From NCBI GenBank assembly GCA_023213395.1, contig CM041465.1, forward strand, positions 1,116,001 to 1,180,000: a stretch of DNA of 64,000 nucleotides, written 5' to 3'. Each line of letters starts with the position of its first letter. Within the stretch, counting starts at the first letter, position 1. Both the position numbers and the translations under genes were made by a program. The DNA comes from Cycas panzhihuaensis (Eukaryota; Cycadophyta). Shown here one piece after another: positions 1 to 10,993 of this stretch. Under the pieces are notes generated by a model. It was not told where the DNA came from and ran no database searches. It worked only from the letters and a program-made list of their open reading frames with translations.

Positions 1-1282
1 CCTTTGTTTTTCTTCTTTTGGTTAGGGGTGTGTGGCGGCCTTCCTTTCAGATGGGTGTGAGATGGTCGTGTCCCTCTTGGGGGTAGGGGAGATGCTTTGT
101 TAGCATTTTGCTTTTCCTAAATGGGCACAGGACGGGCCGTTTACAACCTCTGACCCAAAGACACATCCTGTATCATTCACCCTCTCAACCCATGTTGTCA
201 CGGTGCTCTTTCACCCTCGGCACATATCTGGGATGCTTTTCTCCCCGATGCTCATTTGTCTTGTTCCCTTACACCTTTTTCGATCGATGTCCCAATCTTG
301 TTGTTCATTTTCACCCCTTCCATGTTTGTCTCCCTCTCATGTGTTTCCCTCTTATTTTAGTTGTTGGTCTTTTTTATTGTTGCTGGACAATTCTTCTCTT
401 TGATGTGTTGATTGTCTGTTCTCCTTCTTTTGGTTGGGGTTGTGTTGCAGCCTCCCTTTCAGTGGGGTATGAGCTGTTTGTGTCCCTCTTGTGGGGGGAG
501 ATGCTTTGTTAGCATTCCCCTTTTCTTAAGTGGGCATGTGACGGGCTGTTTACCACCTCTGATCTAAAGACACGTCCTGTATCATTCACCCTCTCAACCT
601 AGGTTGTTGCAGTGCTCTTTCACTCACAGAACATATTTGGGATGTTTTTCTCCCCCATGCCAATTTGTGTTGTTCCCATCCCCTCCCCCCCACTTTTTTA
701 ATGGAAGTCCCAATCTTCTTTCTCATCTTCACACCCTGTCTCATGTATTTCCCCTCTTGTTGTGGTGGCCCACTCTCTTTTCCATTGTTGCTGATCGATC
801 TCCTATGTTTCAGCCTCTAATCGCTTTTGTTTGGTGTTTATTGGGATTTCGCTCACTTTTTCTCGAATTATTGTTCGATACCCTTGTTTATCCTAGGCTG
901 CAGTTAGCTTTTACAAGGTGGTGATTCAAATTCTTATTGCTAGCGGTGAATTAGCTGTGGGCTCCCCTTAGTTTTTGGTTTGATTGGCATGCGGCTTCAT
1001 GTGTTCCCTTCAGTATAGTCTGTCTCTAAATTCTTATGTCATTTTTGTTGACAACATTATGAATTTTATCCCTGACTTCTCCACTTTTGATGTTTTGGTT
1101 GTCTTTCTTCATTCTCTCAGTTGGGGGTGTGGCAGCCTCCCTTTCTTCGTGGGCAGATTTTCTTGAGCGTCAGATGACTCGCTTCTCTTCGGTGGGGAAA
1201 GCATCAGCTCGTGGTAGGCAGTGATATTTCCTTTGGTGGGGGGCAGGGGCACCGTCGGTCCTGCACGGTGAGTAGACCCTTT
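1..1282. repeat. Spacer repeat of the ~355-410-bp family, left copy
   Basis: The block contains two clear units about 409 bp apart, each opening with a version of gagatggtcgtgtccctctt, then agatgctttgttagcat and a later aaagacacatcctgtatcatt word. It then runs into pyrimidine-rich unique sequence. The same sequence recurs at 43622-43688 plus 59273-60490, where it is split by element C. The two copies remain collinear to about position 1282, where element D interrupts the right-hand copy. Open frames here are pyrimidine-rich and unlike each other, so no gene is called. I take this as rDNA intergenic-spacer sequence because it lies on the 18S side of the rRNA unit; that assignment is inferred. 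Confidence 0.8.
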
Positions 1283-1289
1283 TCTACGA

Positions 1290-3230
1290 GTCTTCTAGCC
1301 TAATTATGCATGAAACAGCTCCTGGTAGGTGGTGATTTTTCCTTATACTGGCAAGGAGAACTGTAGGCCCCACTTGGTGGACGAACCCTTATTCCGTGAA
1401 TCCTCTGTCTCAATTACGTGTGAAACATGGATGTTCCTTTGCACTTCATGTCAAGTTCCTCTGAGCATTGGCCTTGGGCCTTTGTTAAGTTAGTCGATGT
1501 GTTGGGCATTTTTGATCCATGCTGTAGTGCATGAGGTGGCACCTTCGATCAAAAGACGCGTCCCGTATTATTGACCTGACTCATGGCAGGTGGGGTGATT
1601 TATCAATTGGCCGGTAGGGGGAGCATTATCCCTACACGGCAGACAAACCCTTATTTGGTGATTCCTTTGGTTTAATAACATGTGAAATGTGGTTGTTCCT
1701 TTGTGCTTCATGTCGGGTCCTTCTGAGCATTGGCTGGGGATGGCAGGCAAACCCTTTCTGTGAAGTCCTCTAGCCCAATTATGTGTGAAATAGCTCCTAG
1801 CAGGCAGTGATTTTTCCTTATGCTGGCAAGGGGAACCGTACGCCCTGCTAAGTGGATAGACCCTTATTCCGCGAGTCCTCTAGCTCAATTACGTGCGAAA
1901 CATGGTCGTTCCTTTGCACTTCATGTCGGGTCCCTCTGAGCATTGGCCTTGGGTCTTTGTTAGGTTGGTCGATGTGTTACGCGTTTTCAGTCCATGTTGT
2001 AGTGCATGAGGTGGCACCTTCAATCAAAAGACGCATCCCGTATTATTGTCCCAACTCATGGAAGGTAGTGATTTATCAATTCGTCAGCAAGGGGAGCGTT
2101 GTCCCTACACAATAGGTAGACCCTTATTCTAGGATTCCTTTGGTTTAATAACACGTGAAATGTGGCCATTCCTTTGTGCTACATGTAACGTCCTTCTGAG
2201 CATTGGCCTCGAGACGCCAAGTAGACCCTTTTCTGTGAGTCCTATGGCCCAATTATACACGAAACAGCTCCTAGCAGGCAGTGATTTTTCCTTGTGCTGG
2301 CAGGGGGAACCGTAGGCCCCGTTTAGTGGATGGACCCTTATTCTGTGAGTCCTCTAGCTCAATTACGTGTGAAACATGGCCGTTCCTTTGTACTTCATGT
2401 CGGGTCCCTGTGAGCATTGGCCTTTGGCCTTTGTTAGGTTGGTCGACATGTTGGGCATTTTCGGTCCATGTTGTAGTGCATGAGGTGGCACCTTCGATCA
2501 AGAGATGCATCCTGTATTTTACTGTCTCGACTCATGGCAGGCGATGATTTATCAATTGGTCGGTAGCGGGAGCGTTGGCCTTGCACGGCAGACAGACCCT
2601 TATTTTGTGATTCCTTTGGTTTAATAACACGTGAAAATTGGCCATTCCTTTATGCTTCATGTTAGATCCTTCTAAGCATTGGGCTCGAGACGGTAGATAG
2701 ACCTTTTCTGTGAAGTCCTCTGGCCCAGTTATGAGTGAAATGGCTTATGGAAGGTGGTGAATTTTCTTTTGCTGGCAGGGGGGACTGTAGGCCCTGCTCG
2801 GTGGACAGACCCTTATTCTGTCAGTCCTCTAGCTCAATTACGTGCAAAACATGGTCATTCCTTTGCATTTCATATCAGGTCCCTCTAAGTATTGGCCTTG
2901 GGCCTTTGTTAGGTCAGTCGATGTGTTGTGTGTTTTCTTTCAATCCATGTTGAAGCACATGAGGTGGCACCTTCGACCAAAAGACATGTCCTGTATTATT
3001 ATTAACCTAATTCATGGCATGCGGTGACTTACCAATTGGCTAACAGTGGGAGCGTCGGCCCTACATGGCAGACAAACCCTTATTCTATGATTCCTCTGGT
3101 TCAATTACACATGAAATGTGGTCGTTCCTTTATGCTTTATGTCGGCTCCTTCTGAACATTGGCTTCAGGCTTCTATTAGGTCGGTTGACGTGTTGCGCAT
3201 TTTCAGTCCATCCCGTAGCACATGAGGTAC
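1290..3230. repeat. ~475-bp tandem array, about four units
   Basis: The word gaaacagctcctggtaggtgg and its variants recurs near 1310, 1785, 2260 and 2733, giving a period of about 474 bp. Each unit is itself made of two related halves, marked by aattacgtgtgaaacatgg and aataacatgtgaaatgtgg. Each unit also carries a version of caaaagacgcgtcccgtattatt. Units differ mainly by C/T and G/A changes. The array is probably part of the rDNA intergenic spacer. Confidence 0.85.
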
Positions 3231-4400
3231 ATTGGGCATTGCAGTTGAGCAAATTGGTGGGCAGTGTGTGCTCCCCTTTGTTCTGTTACAAGTCCTACTA
3301 ATGTCTCGGTTGCCTAGATTTGTGTTTGAATGCACGGTTCTGTCAATATACTCAGAGTATTGAATGCGGTGAAGCATGTCCCTCTGAGTTGTGAGCCCTG
3401 GTTTGTTGCCTAAGCAATAGTCAGGGAGGTCATCTCAAATTCAGAGAATGGGCAGGTTTACCTGCAAATGTATCTTACCATCTACGCTTTGTAGGCGGTA
3501 GTTGCGGTTTACTCCACCTGGGGATTTTTTGCGGGCACTTGAGGCTGGACGATAAAGTAATTTTTATGTAAATGTTGGTCAAATGGATTCTCTCTTTTCA
3601 TAGTTGTTCTACCTCCTCAAGCTCTCGATGCTCTCTTTGTTTGATTCAAGTACTTTGTTCTCTTCCCCTTTCGCCTCCATTTTTTCTAAAAGCCCCTTGA
3701 GGATGATAGTATGTTGGATTCTCTGCAGCATCTTTTGTCACAGCCCTTTTATGTTTTGTAGAAGTCTTTGTGACTTTTCTTAATGTAAGATCATCATCTT
3801 TTGATTTCATTAAAGTCCCAAATTGGTTCCCTTCTGTGTATCCTCTTTTCCACATTCGCTTGCTCACAGTGTGGTTATTACGGAGTGAATCTCATCCTTA
3901 TCATAATTGTTGTGCCACTCTTATTGCTCTTCTTGTCATGGTCATTGACTGATGGAATGGTTTTTTGAGGCTGATATGCCTTATTCGAGTCCGTCCCAGT
4001 GGTGTGTTGATGCATGTTCCCCTGTGCCCCCTGGTAGCCTGTTGTCTATCAGCCCCTTGTGAATTAAATGCTCTATTTTCTGTCTCTCCCTTATAGACCC
4101 GCTTTGATGTCCTTTCTTGATAGTGTCATCATTTGGGTGTTAGTCGAAGGTTGGTTACCTATGAATAGACATGGAATCATTCCAAGGAGAAATGCCACGT
4201 GAGGGCTATCTGCATGTAGAAGTGCATCAAATGGTGCCTTGTCATTAATTTGGTAATTGACTTGAGTACTTTGCTGTGATATCGCTATGCTTCTGGGATG
4301 TGATCAGGGTGTGGTTTCAATGAAACAAAAGGCCGTGGGGACTGCCGCACTTGTTATTCTCTTTATGGTCTCGGTATGGTGCTCAATTGTTAGTGGTTTG
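3231..4400. other. Spacer without recognisable gene
   Basis: This stretch is mostly unique, T-rich on the + strand, and holds only short frames in all six phases. I see no RNA gene, protein motif or terminal repeat. It separates the 475-bp array from the 321-bp array. Confidence 0.6.
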
Positions 4401-7060
4401 ATGTCTTTTTAGTGGGATCACGGGTTTGTTTTTGTGGTGCGATCGAGACCAACCAGTTTGGGCAGATGGCACAGACACGAATACGTGTGAAGGGTGTTTC
4501 ATAAAGCACTCACCCAAGCGTTGTTTAATAGAGGACTCGCATGCATGGGACGTGCCCGTCTGGACTTGAGGTTGGTCATGCAGTTGGAGCAGTGCCAGGC
4601 TATGTAGGGTAAAGGGCCTCATATGGGATACTCCTCCCAGGGTGTCTATGAACTGAAAGATGGCATCTACCCCACTCTGATCATTTCCTTTCTCATCTAT
4701 ATATGCTTGCTCCTTTTGGATTTCCCAGTGGTGTGAACCCTAATGCTTATTTTTGCTATGCGATTAAGACCGACCAGTTTGGGCAATTGGCATAGACATG
4801 GATATGTGCGAAGGATGTTTCACAAAGCACTCACCCAAGCATTGTTTAATAGAGGACTTATGTGCACGGGATGTACCTGTCTAGACTTAATGTTGGTCGT
4901 ACTGTTGGAGAAGCATCGGGCTATGTAGGGTAAAAGGCCTCGTACGGGATACTCCTCCCAAGGTGTCTGTGAACTAAAAGACGGTGTTTGTCCCACTCCG
5001 ATCATTTCCTCTCTCATCTATGTATGCTTACTCCTCATGGATTTCCCAGTGGTGTGGACCCTAATGCTTATTTTTGCTATATTATCGAGACCGGCTAGTT
5101 TGGGCAGTTGGCACAAACACGGATACGTGCGAAGGGTGTTTCACAAAGTGCTCATCCAAGCGTCATTTAATAGAGGACTCACGTGCATTAGACCTGTCCA
5201 TCTGGACTTAATGTTGGTCGCACAGTTGGAGAAGTGCCAAGCTGTGTAGGGTAAAGGGCCTCGTACGAGATACTCCTCCCAGGGTGTTTGTGAACTGAAA
5301 GATGGCATCTGCCCCACTCCGATCATTTCCTCTCTCATCTATGTATGCTTGCTCCTCGTGGATTTCCTAGTGGTGCAGACCCTAACGCTTATTTTTGTTA
5401 TGAAATCGAGACTAGCCGGTTTGGGTAATTAGCATGGACACAGATACGTGCGAAGGGTGTTTCACAAAGTGCTCACCCAAGTGACGTTTAATAGAGGACT
5501 CGCATGCATGGGACGTGCCAGTCTAGACTTGATGTTGGTCGTATAGTTCAAGCAGCGACGGGTTGTGTAGGGTAAAGGGCCTCGTACAGGATACTCCTCC
5601 CAGGGTCTTCGTGAACTAAAAGACGGCATCAGCCCCACTCTGATTGTTTCCTCTCTCCTCTATGTATGCTTGCTCCTCATGGATTTTTGAGTGGTGTAGA
5701 CCCTAATGCTTATTTTTGCTATGTGATCGAGACCAATTGGTTTGGGCAGTTGGCACAGACACGGATGCGTGTAAAGGGTGTTTCACAAAATGCTCACCTA
5801 AGCATCCTTTAATAGAGGACTCACGTTCATGAGATGTGCCCATCCAGACTTGATGTTGTTTGTGCAGTTGGAGCAACGTTAGGTTGTATAGGGTAAAGGG
5901 CCTCATATGGGATACTCCTCCTAGGGTATCCATGAACTAAAAGATGGTGTCTGCCCTGCTCCGATCGTTTCCTCCCTCGTCTATGTATGCTTGCTCCTCA
6001 TGGATTTCCCAGTGGTGCATAGCCTAATGCTTATTTTTACTATGCAATCGAGACTGGCCAGTTCAGGCAGTTGGCATAGACACAGATACGTGCGAAGGGT
6101 GTTTTGTAAAGCACTCACCCAAGCGTCGTTTAAGAGAGAACTCGCGTGCACAGGACGTGGCCATTCGGACTTGATGTTGGCCACGTATTTAGAGCAACGC
6201 CGGGCTGTGTAGGGTAAAGGGCCTCGTATGGGATACTCCTCCCATGGTGTCCGTGAACTGAAAGATGTCGTCTACCCTGCTCTAATTGTTTCCTCTCTCG
6301 TCTATGTATGCTTGCTCCTCGTGGATTTCCCAGTGGTGCAGACCCTAATGCTTATTTTTGCTATGCAATTGAGACTGGCTAGTTCAAGCAGTTGGCACCT
6401 ACATGGATACATGCGAAGGGTGTTTCGCAAAGCACTCACCCAAGTGTCATTTAATAGAGGACTCGCATGCACAGGATGTACCCGTTCAGACTTGATGTTA
6501 GTCGCGTAGTTGGAGCAGTGTCGGGCTGTGTAGGGTAAAAGGCCTCGTACGGGATACTCCTCCCAGGGTATCTATTAACTGAAAGATGGCATCTGCCCCA
6601 CTTTGATTGTTTCCTCCCTCGTCTATGTATGCTTGCTCCACGTGGATTTCACAGTGGTGCGGAGCCTAACACTTATTTTTGCTATGCGATCGAGACTGGC
6701 CGGTTTGGGCAGTTAACATGAATATGGATACGTGCAAAGTGTGTTTCGTAAAGTGCTCACCCAAGCATCATTTAATAGGGGACTCACGTACATGGGACGT
6801 GCCTGTTCAGACTTGATGCCAGTCACACAGTTGGAGCAGCGACGAGCTGTGTAGGGTAAAGGGCCTCGTACGGGATACTCCTCCCAGGGTGTCTATGAAT
6901 CGAAAGACGGCATTTGTCCCACTCCGATCGTTTCCCTCTCTCATCTATATGCTCACTTCTCTCATAGATTTACTAGTTGTTTGGTGCCTAACATGTTTAT
7001 TTTTATCGTTGTGTGATCAAGACTAGCCTATTTAGGCTGATTGCACAGACATAGATATGT
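4400..7060. repeat. ~321-bp tandem array, about eight units
   Basis: The marker cttatttttgctatgcgat, followed by gagac and later gtttgggcagttggcac, recurs near 4420, 4746, 5066, 5388, 5710, 6030, 6350 and 6672, with a degenerate unit near 6995. The period is 320-323 bp. Every complete unit also carries a tgtagggtaaagggcctcgt word and a gatactcctcccagggtgtc word. The short frames repeated in each unit are by-products of the repeat. A position 1.1-3.7 kb upstream of 18S is where plant rDNA spacer subrepeats usually sit, so I read the units as intergenic-spacer subrepeats. Confidence 0.85.
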
Positions 7061-8149
7061 GCGAAGGGTGTTTTGCCAAGCGCTCACTCAAGCGGCATTT
7101 GTTCTACTGCGATCATTCCCTCTCTTATCTATATGCTCGCTCCTCTCATAGATTTTCCAGTTGCTTGGCGCCTAGTGTCTGTGAACTAAAAGTTGGCATC
7201 TATCTTGCACTTATCCCCTTTTCTCTTGCATGTCTGATCTATCTTGCGTTATGCGGTTAAGTCTCCCAAGTGTGGGTTCCCTCCTTGTTGGCCTTGTAGG
7301 TGTGTCCTTAGTCGTTGCTGCTGCTAGTTTTACACCCGTTTTATTGGGAATGATCTCTCTGGTTTGCATGGTAGTGCATTCAGTTTTTTTCCTCATGGTC
7401 CCTCCCATCTATATGTTGTGTAGATGGCAGTGTGCAGCACATGGAGGGTGTTTTATGCAGGAGCCTTGCTTTGAGAGGGGCATGGTGATCAGCGTTATGG
7501 CTTTAGTGTGAGTACTTATACATGGTCCCCCCGTGGCCGCCTCGTTTCATTCTTGTATTCCTTCCCTTGCCCCTTGACCAGTCTCCAAATTGTGCTTTCT
7601 CACCGGTCGTGTTTTAAATGTTGGTATGTGGCCCGCAATGTCTCTTATGAGAGGAGTGCCCCAAGATGGGCCCCTCTCACTGTGGTTACTACATTCCTCT
7701 AACCCCCACATTTCTTTGTCCAGTCAGTGGTCCTTTCTGTAGCTGCATTTGCTATTTAGTCTCCACCACCCCCCACTTATTTTAAGAAGCGTACCTCAGG
7801 TTTGTTACAGCTACTGCCACAATTTGTGTCTCATTTTCCTTTACTTGGGCTCTCTGCTACTGGTCGCTTTTATTTTTCTATGCTCTATCTGTTTTTGGTG
7901 TCAGTATGAGGCATGCAGTCTCATGGGTTCTCTTTCTTGTGATTTTTTTTTTGCATTTATCGTTGGTGGATTTTAGATGGGTTTTCTGTTTAGTGGGTTA
8001 CACGGTTTCACTTGGCTATTGTGCATCGCTTGTTCTAGGTGAGATGACTATGAGGAGGCCTGACATGGATTGACTATTTGTGCTATCATTATTTTGCAGT
8101 CATCTGTTTGAATAGGCCACTCAAACAGATGCCTGACATTCATGGATGC
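7061..8149 (+). other. Probable end of the intergenic spacer and 5' external transcribed spacer
   Basis: This segment follows the last degenerate 321-bp unit and runs up to the first base of 18S. By position its right part should be the 5' external transcribed spacer. I could not find a convincing plant RNA polymerase I start (TATATA followed by a G run), so the transcription start is not placed. Confidence 0.5.
8097..8135 (+). other. Perfect hairpin just upstream of 18S
   Basis: The arms catctgtttga (8101-8111) and tcaaacagatg (8121-8131) are exact reverse complements around a 9-base loop. After one mismatch, three more base pairs extend the stem. It ends 18 bases before the 18S start. A stem here could act in pre-rRNA 5' processing; that function is inferred. 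Confidence 0.6.
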
Positions 8150-9681
8150 TACCTGGTTGATCCTGCAGTAGTCACATGCTTGTCTTAAAGATTAAGCCAT
8201 ACATGTGTTAGTATGAACTATTTCAGACTGTGAAACTACGAATGGCTCATTAAATTAGTTATAGTTTATTTGATGATATTCTTATTACTCAGATAACCGT
8301 AGTAATTCTAGAGCTAATACGTGTACCAAATCCTAACTTCTGGAAGGGATGCATTTATTAAATAAAAGGCCAATGCGGGCTCTCGTCTGGTGTGTCAGTG
8401 ATTCATGATAAATCGACGGATTACATGGCCCTAGTGTCAATGATGCTTCATTTAAATTTCTACCCTATCAACTTTCGATGGTAGGATAGAGGCCTACCAT
8501 GGTGGTGATGGGTGATAGAGAATTAGGGTTCAATTTTAGAGAGGGAGCCTAAGAAATAACTACCACATCCAAGGAAGGTAGCAGGCACGCAAATTACCCA
8601 ATCTTGACATGGGGAGGTAGTGATAATAAATAAAAATACTGGGCTCATCAAGTCTGGTAATTGGAATGAGTACAATTTAAATCTCTTAATGAGGATCCAT
8701 TAGAGGGCAAGTCTAGTGCCAACAGCCGCGATAATTCTAGCTCCAATAGCATATATTTAAGTTGTTGCAGTTAAAAAACTCGTAGTTGGATCTTGGGATG
8801 GCCTGACCAGTCTACCTTTCAGTGTGCATCGATTGTTTCATCCTTTTTGCCGGCGGTGCATTCCTAGACTTAGTTGCCTAGGTTGCGGCTCAGGCGTTGT
8901 TATTTTGAAAAAATTAGAGTGCTCAAGGCAAGCCTACGCTCTGAATACATTAGCACAGAATAACACGATAGGATTCTGGTCCTATTACGTTGGCCTTCGG
9001 GACCAGAGTAATGATTAATAGGGACAGTCGGGGGCATTCATATTTCATTATCAAAGGTGAAATTCTTAGATATATGAAAGACAAACCATTGCGAAAGCAT
9101 TTACTAAGGATGTTTTCATTAATCAAGAATGAAAGTTGGGGGCTCGAAGATGATTAGATACCGTCCTAGTCTCAACCATAAACAATGCCGACTAGGGATC
9201 GGTGGATGTTGCTCTAAGGACTCCACCAGCACCTTATGAGAAACCAAAGTTTTTGGGTTCTAGGGGGAGTATGGTCATAAGGCTGAAACTTAAAGGAATT
9301 GATGGAAGGGCACCACCAAAAGTGGAGCCTATGACTTAATTTGACTCAACACGGGGAAACTTACCAGGTCTAGACATAGTAAGGATTGATAGATTGAGAG
9401 CTCTTCCTTGATTCTATGGGTGGTGGTGCATGGCCATTCTTAGTTACTAGATCGATTTATCTAGTTAATTCCGTTAACGAATGAGACCTTAGCCTACTAA
9501 CTAGCTACGCAGAGGGTTTCCTTTGCAGCCAGGTTCTTAAAGGGACTATGGCCGTTCAGGCCATGGAAGTTTGAGGCAATAACTGGTCTGTGATACCCTT
9601 AGATGTTCTGGGTTGTACGCGCGCTACACTGATGTATTCAACGAGTCTATAACCTTGGCCGAGAGGTCTAGGTAATCTATG

Positions 9682-9717
<36 letters not shown>

Positions 9718-9961
9718 ATAGATCTTCAACGAGGAATTCCTAGTAAGCGTGAGTCATCAACACGCACTGACTACGTCCCTATCCTTTGTACACACCACAT
9801 GTCACTCCTACTGATTGAATGATCTGGTGGAGTGTTCGGATCGCAGTGACGATAGTGGTTTACTGCTACCAACATCATGAGAAGTTCATTGAGCCTTATT
9901 ATTTAGAGGAAGGAGAAGTCGCAACAAGATTTTCATAGGTGAACCTGCAGAAGGATCATTG
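8150..9961 (+). pseudogene. 18S ribosomal RNA pseudogene, full length
   Basis: The sequence opens with tacctggttgatcctgc and closes with ggatcattg, the standard ends of plant 18S rRNA. Its length of about 1.81 kb matches the family. It would form the core of the small ribosomal subunit. Decay is plain in near-invariant places: one C is missing in the first conserved helix; the 530-loop region reads gccaacagccgcgataattctag instead of the usual gcagccgcggtaattcc core; and the 3' region has gtacacaccacatgtcac where gtacacaccgcccgtcgc is expected. Most changes are C to T or G to A, typical of methylated, silenced rDNA. I therefore call it a pseudogene rather than an active copy. Confidence 0.95.
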
Positions 9962-10586
9962 GCACCGGTCTCTAAACACCATAGACAACAAGTGAACTTT
10001 TAGGTGGGGACGTGATGGATTTCGAGCCCCTTGAAGGCATCATGTTCCTCATCATTTCTCTAGATGGCTCTACTCAACTGCGTACAGTCCAGGTGCGAGA
10101 GGGGGCTAGAATGGCCTTGCCATTCTCTTGTGAAGAGGGATGTTGGGACACGGACTACGCCGCCTGCCTCTTCTGTCGCGCTCGAGGATATATAGATCAT
10201 AGCCTGGGAGCTGTAGGCGGGATGGTGGGTTGCATTTATTGTAGCATCTATCCCATTAGATTCGTCGAGAGGGTCATACGCCCCTCCATCGCTTGTAGGG
10301 GGCCCTCGTCAGCAGTGGGCTTGGGGAACTGGAAGCATGGCATGGACGGTTTGATCGTGTTAGGTAACCGGGCCCTTCTCTCGCATTGTCTTGTCCCTGC
10401 AACAATTTCGTATGGGCCGCATCCTCTCAAGGAAGGGGCAGGGTTGTCTCATTATGTGGTAGGCATCATTGGAGTGGGGTGGGCCAACAAACCAAAAGCA
10501 CAAGGTGCCCAGCGCACCAAGGACTTGAAGTACTGCACGGACCCTCAATCCAGTGTTCTATGGGGGCCCGTGTGGCATATTTATGG
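9962..10586 (+). other. Internal transcribed spacer 1 (ITS1), about 625 bp
   Basis: This is the interval between the 18S 3' end and the 5.8S 5' end. A 194-codon open frame crosses it but matches no protein family I know, and a transcribed spacer explains the interval. Flowering plants usually have an ITS1 of roughly 200-300 bp, whereas gymnosperms often have much longer ones, so the length favours a gymnosperm. Confidence 0.9.
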
Positions 10587-10750
10587 AAATGCATAACTGT
10601 TGGTAACAGATATTTCAGCCCTCGCCACGATAAAGAACATAGCAAAATCTGATACTTGGTGTGAATTATAGAATCCCGTGAGTCATCCAGTCTTTGAATG
10701 TAAGTTGTGCCCGAGGCTTTGAATGAGGGCACGTCTACATAGGTGTCAAA
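10587..10750 (+). pseudogene. 5.8S ribosomal RNA pseudogene
   Basis: Recognisable 5.8S words are present in order: gatacttggtgtgaatt, agaatcccgtgag, agtctttgaa and gagggcacgtct. The length of about 164 bp is normal. The usually invariant gaattgcagaatcccgtgaaccatcgagtc core is altered here (attatag, gagtcatccag). Together with the decayed 18S and 28S this marks a non-functional copy. The 5' boundary is uncertain by a few bases because the first 15 positions are diverged. Confidence 0.93.
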
Positions 10751-10993
10751 CACAATCAAATTGCCCCATTACCTACATGCAGGTGGTGGAGGGGAGTTGG
10801 CTATCCGTGTCCCTTGTGGCACCATCAACTTAAGCAAATTACATTCCTGTTGTTGGGCATCGATGAGCGGTGGTTCAGTCAGCTTGGCTGATCGATATGC
10901 GCACTGTAAGTGTACAACATGCAGGGAAAGCCCCCTCGAATAGAGCACTGGGGAGGCCAAGGCTTCAGCTGGAGTTCCTCCTATCCACATCAT
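10751..10993 (+). other. Internal transcribed spacer 2 (ITS2)
   Basis: This interval of about 240 bp separates 5.8S from 28S and has the usual land-plant ITS2 length. No coding frame is supported. Confidence 0.88.

Noticed and set aside
4400-7060. Possible 5S rRNA gene in the spacer, because ggtgcgatc occurs in a 321-bp unit
   Set aside because: The resemblance to the 5S start ends after a few bases, and the internal control region is absent.
10012-10596. 194-codon open frame on +
   Set aside because: It lies inside ITS1 between 18S and 5.8S, and the protein resembles nothing known to me.
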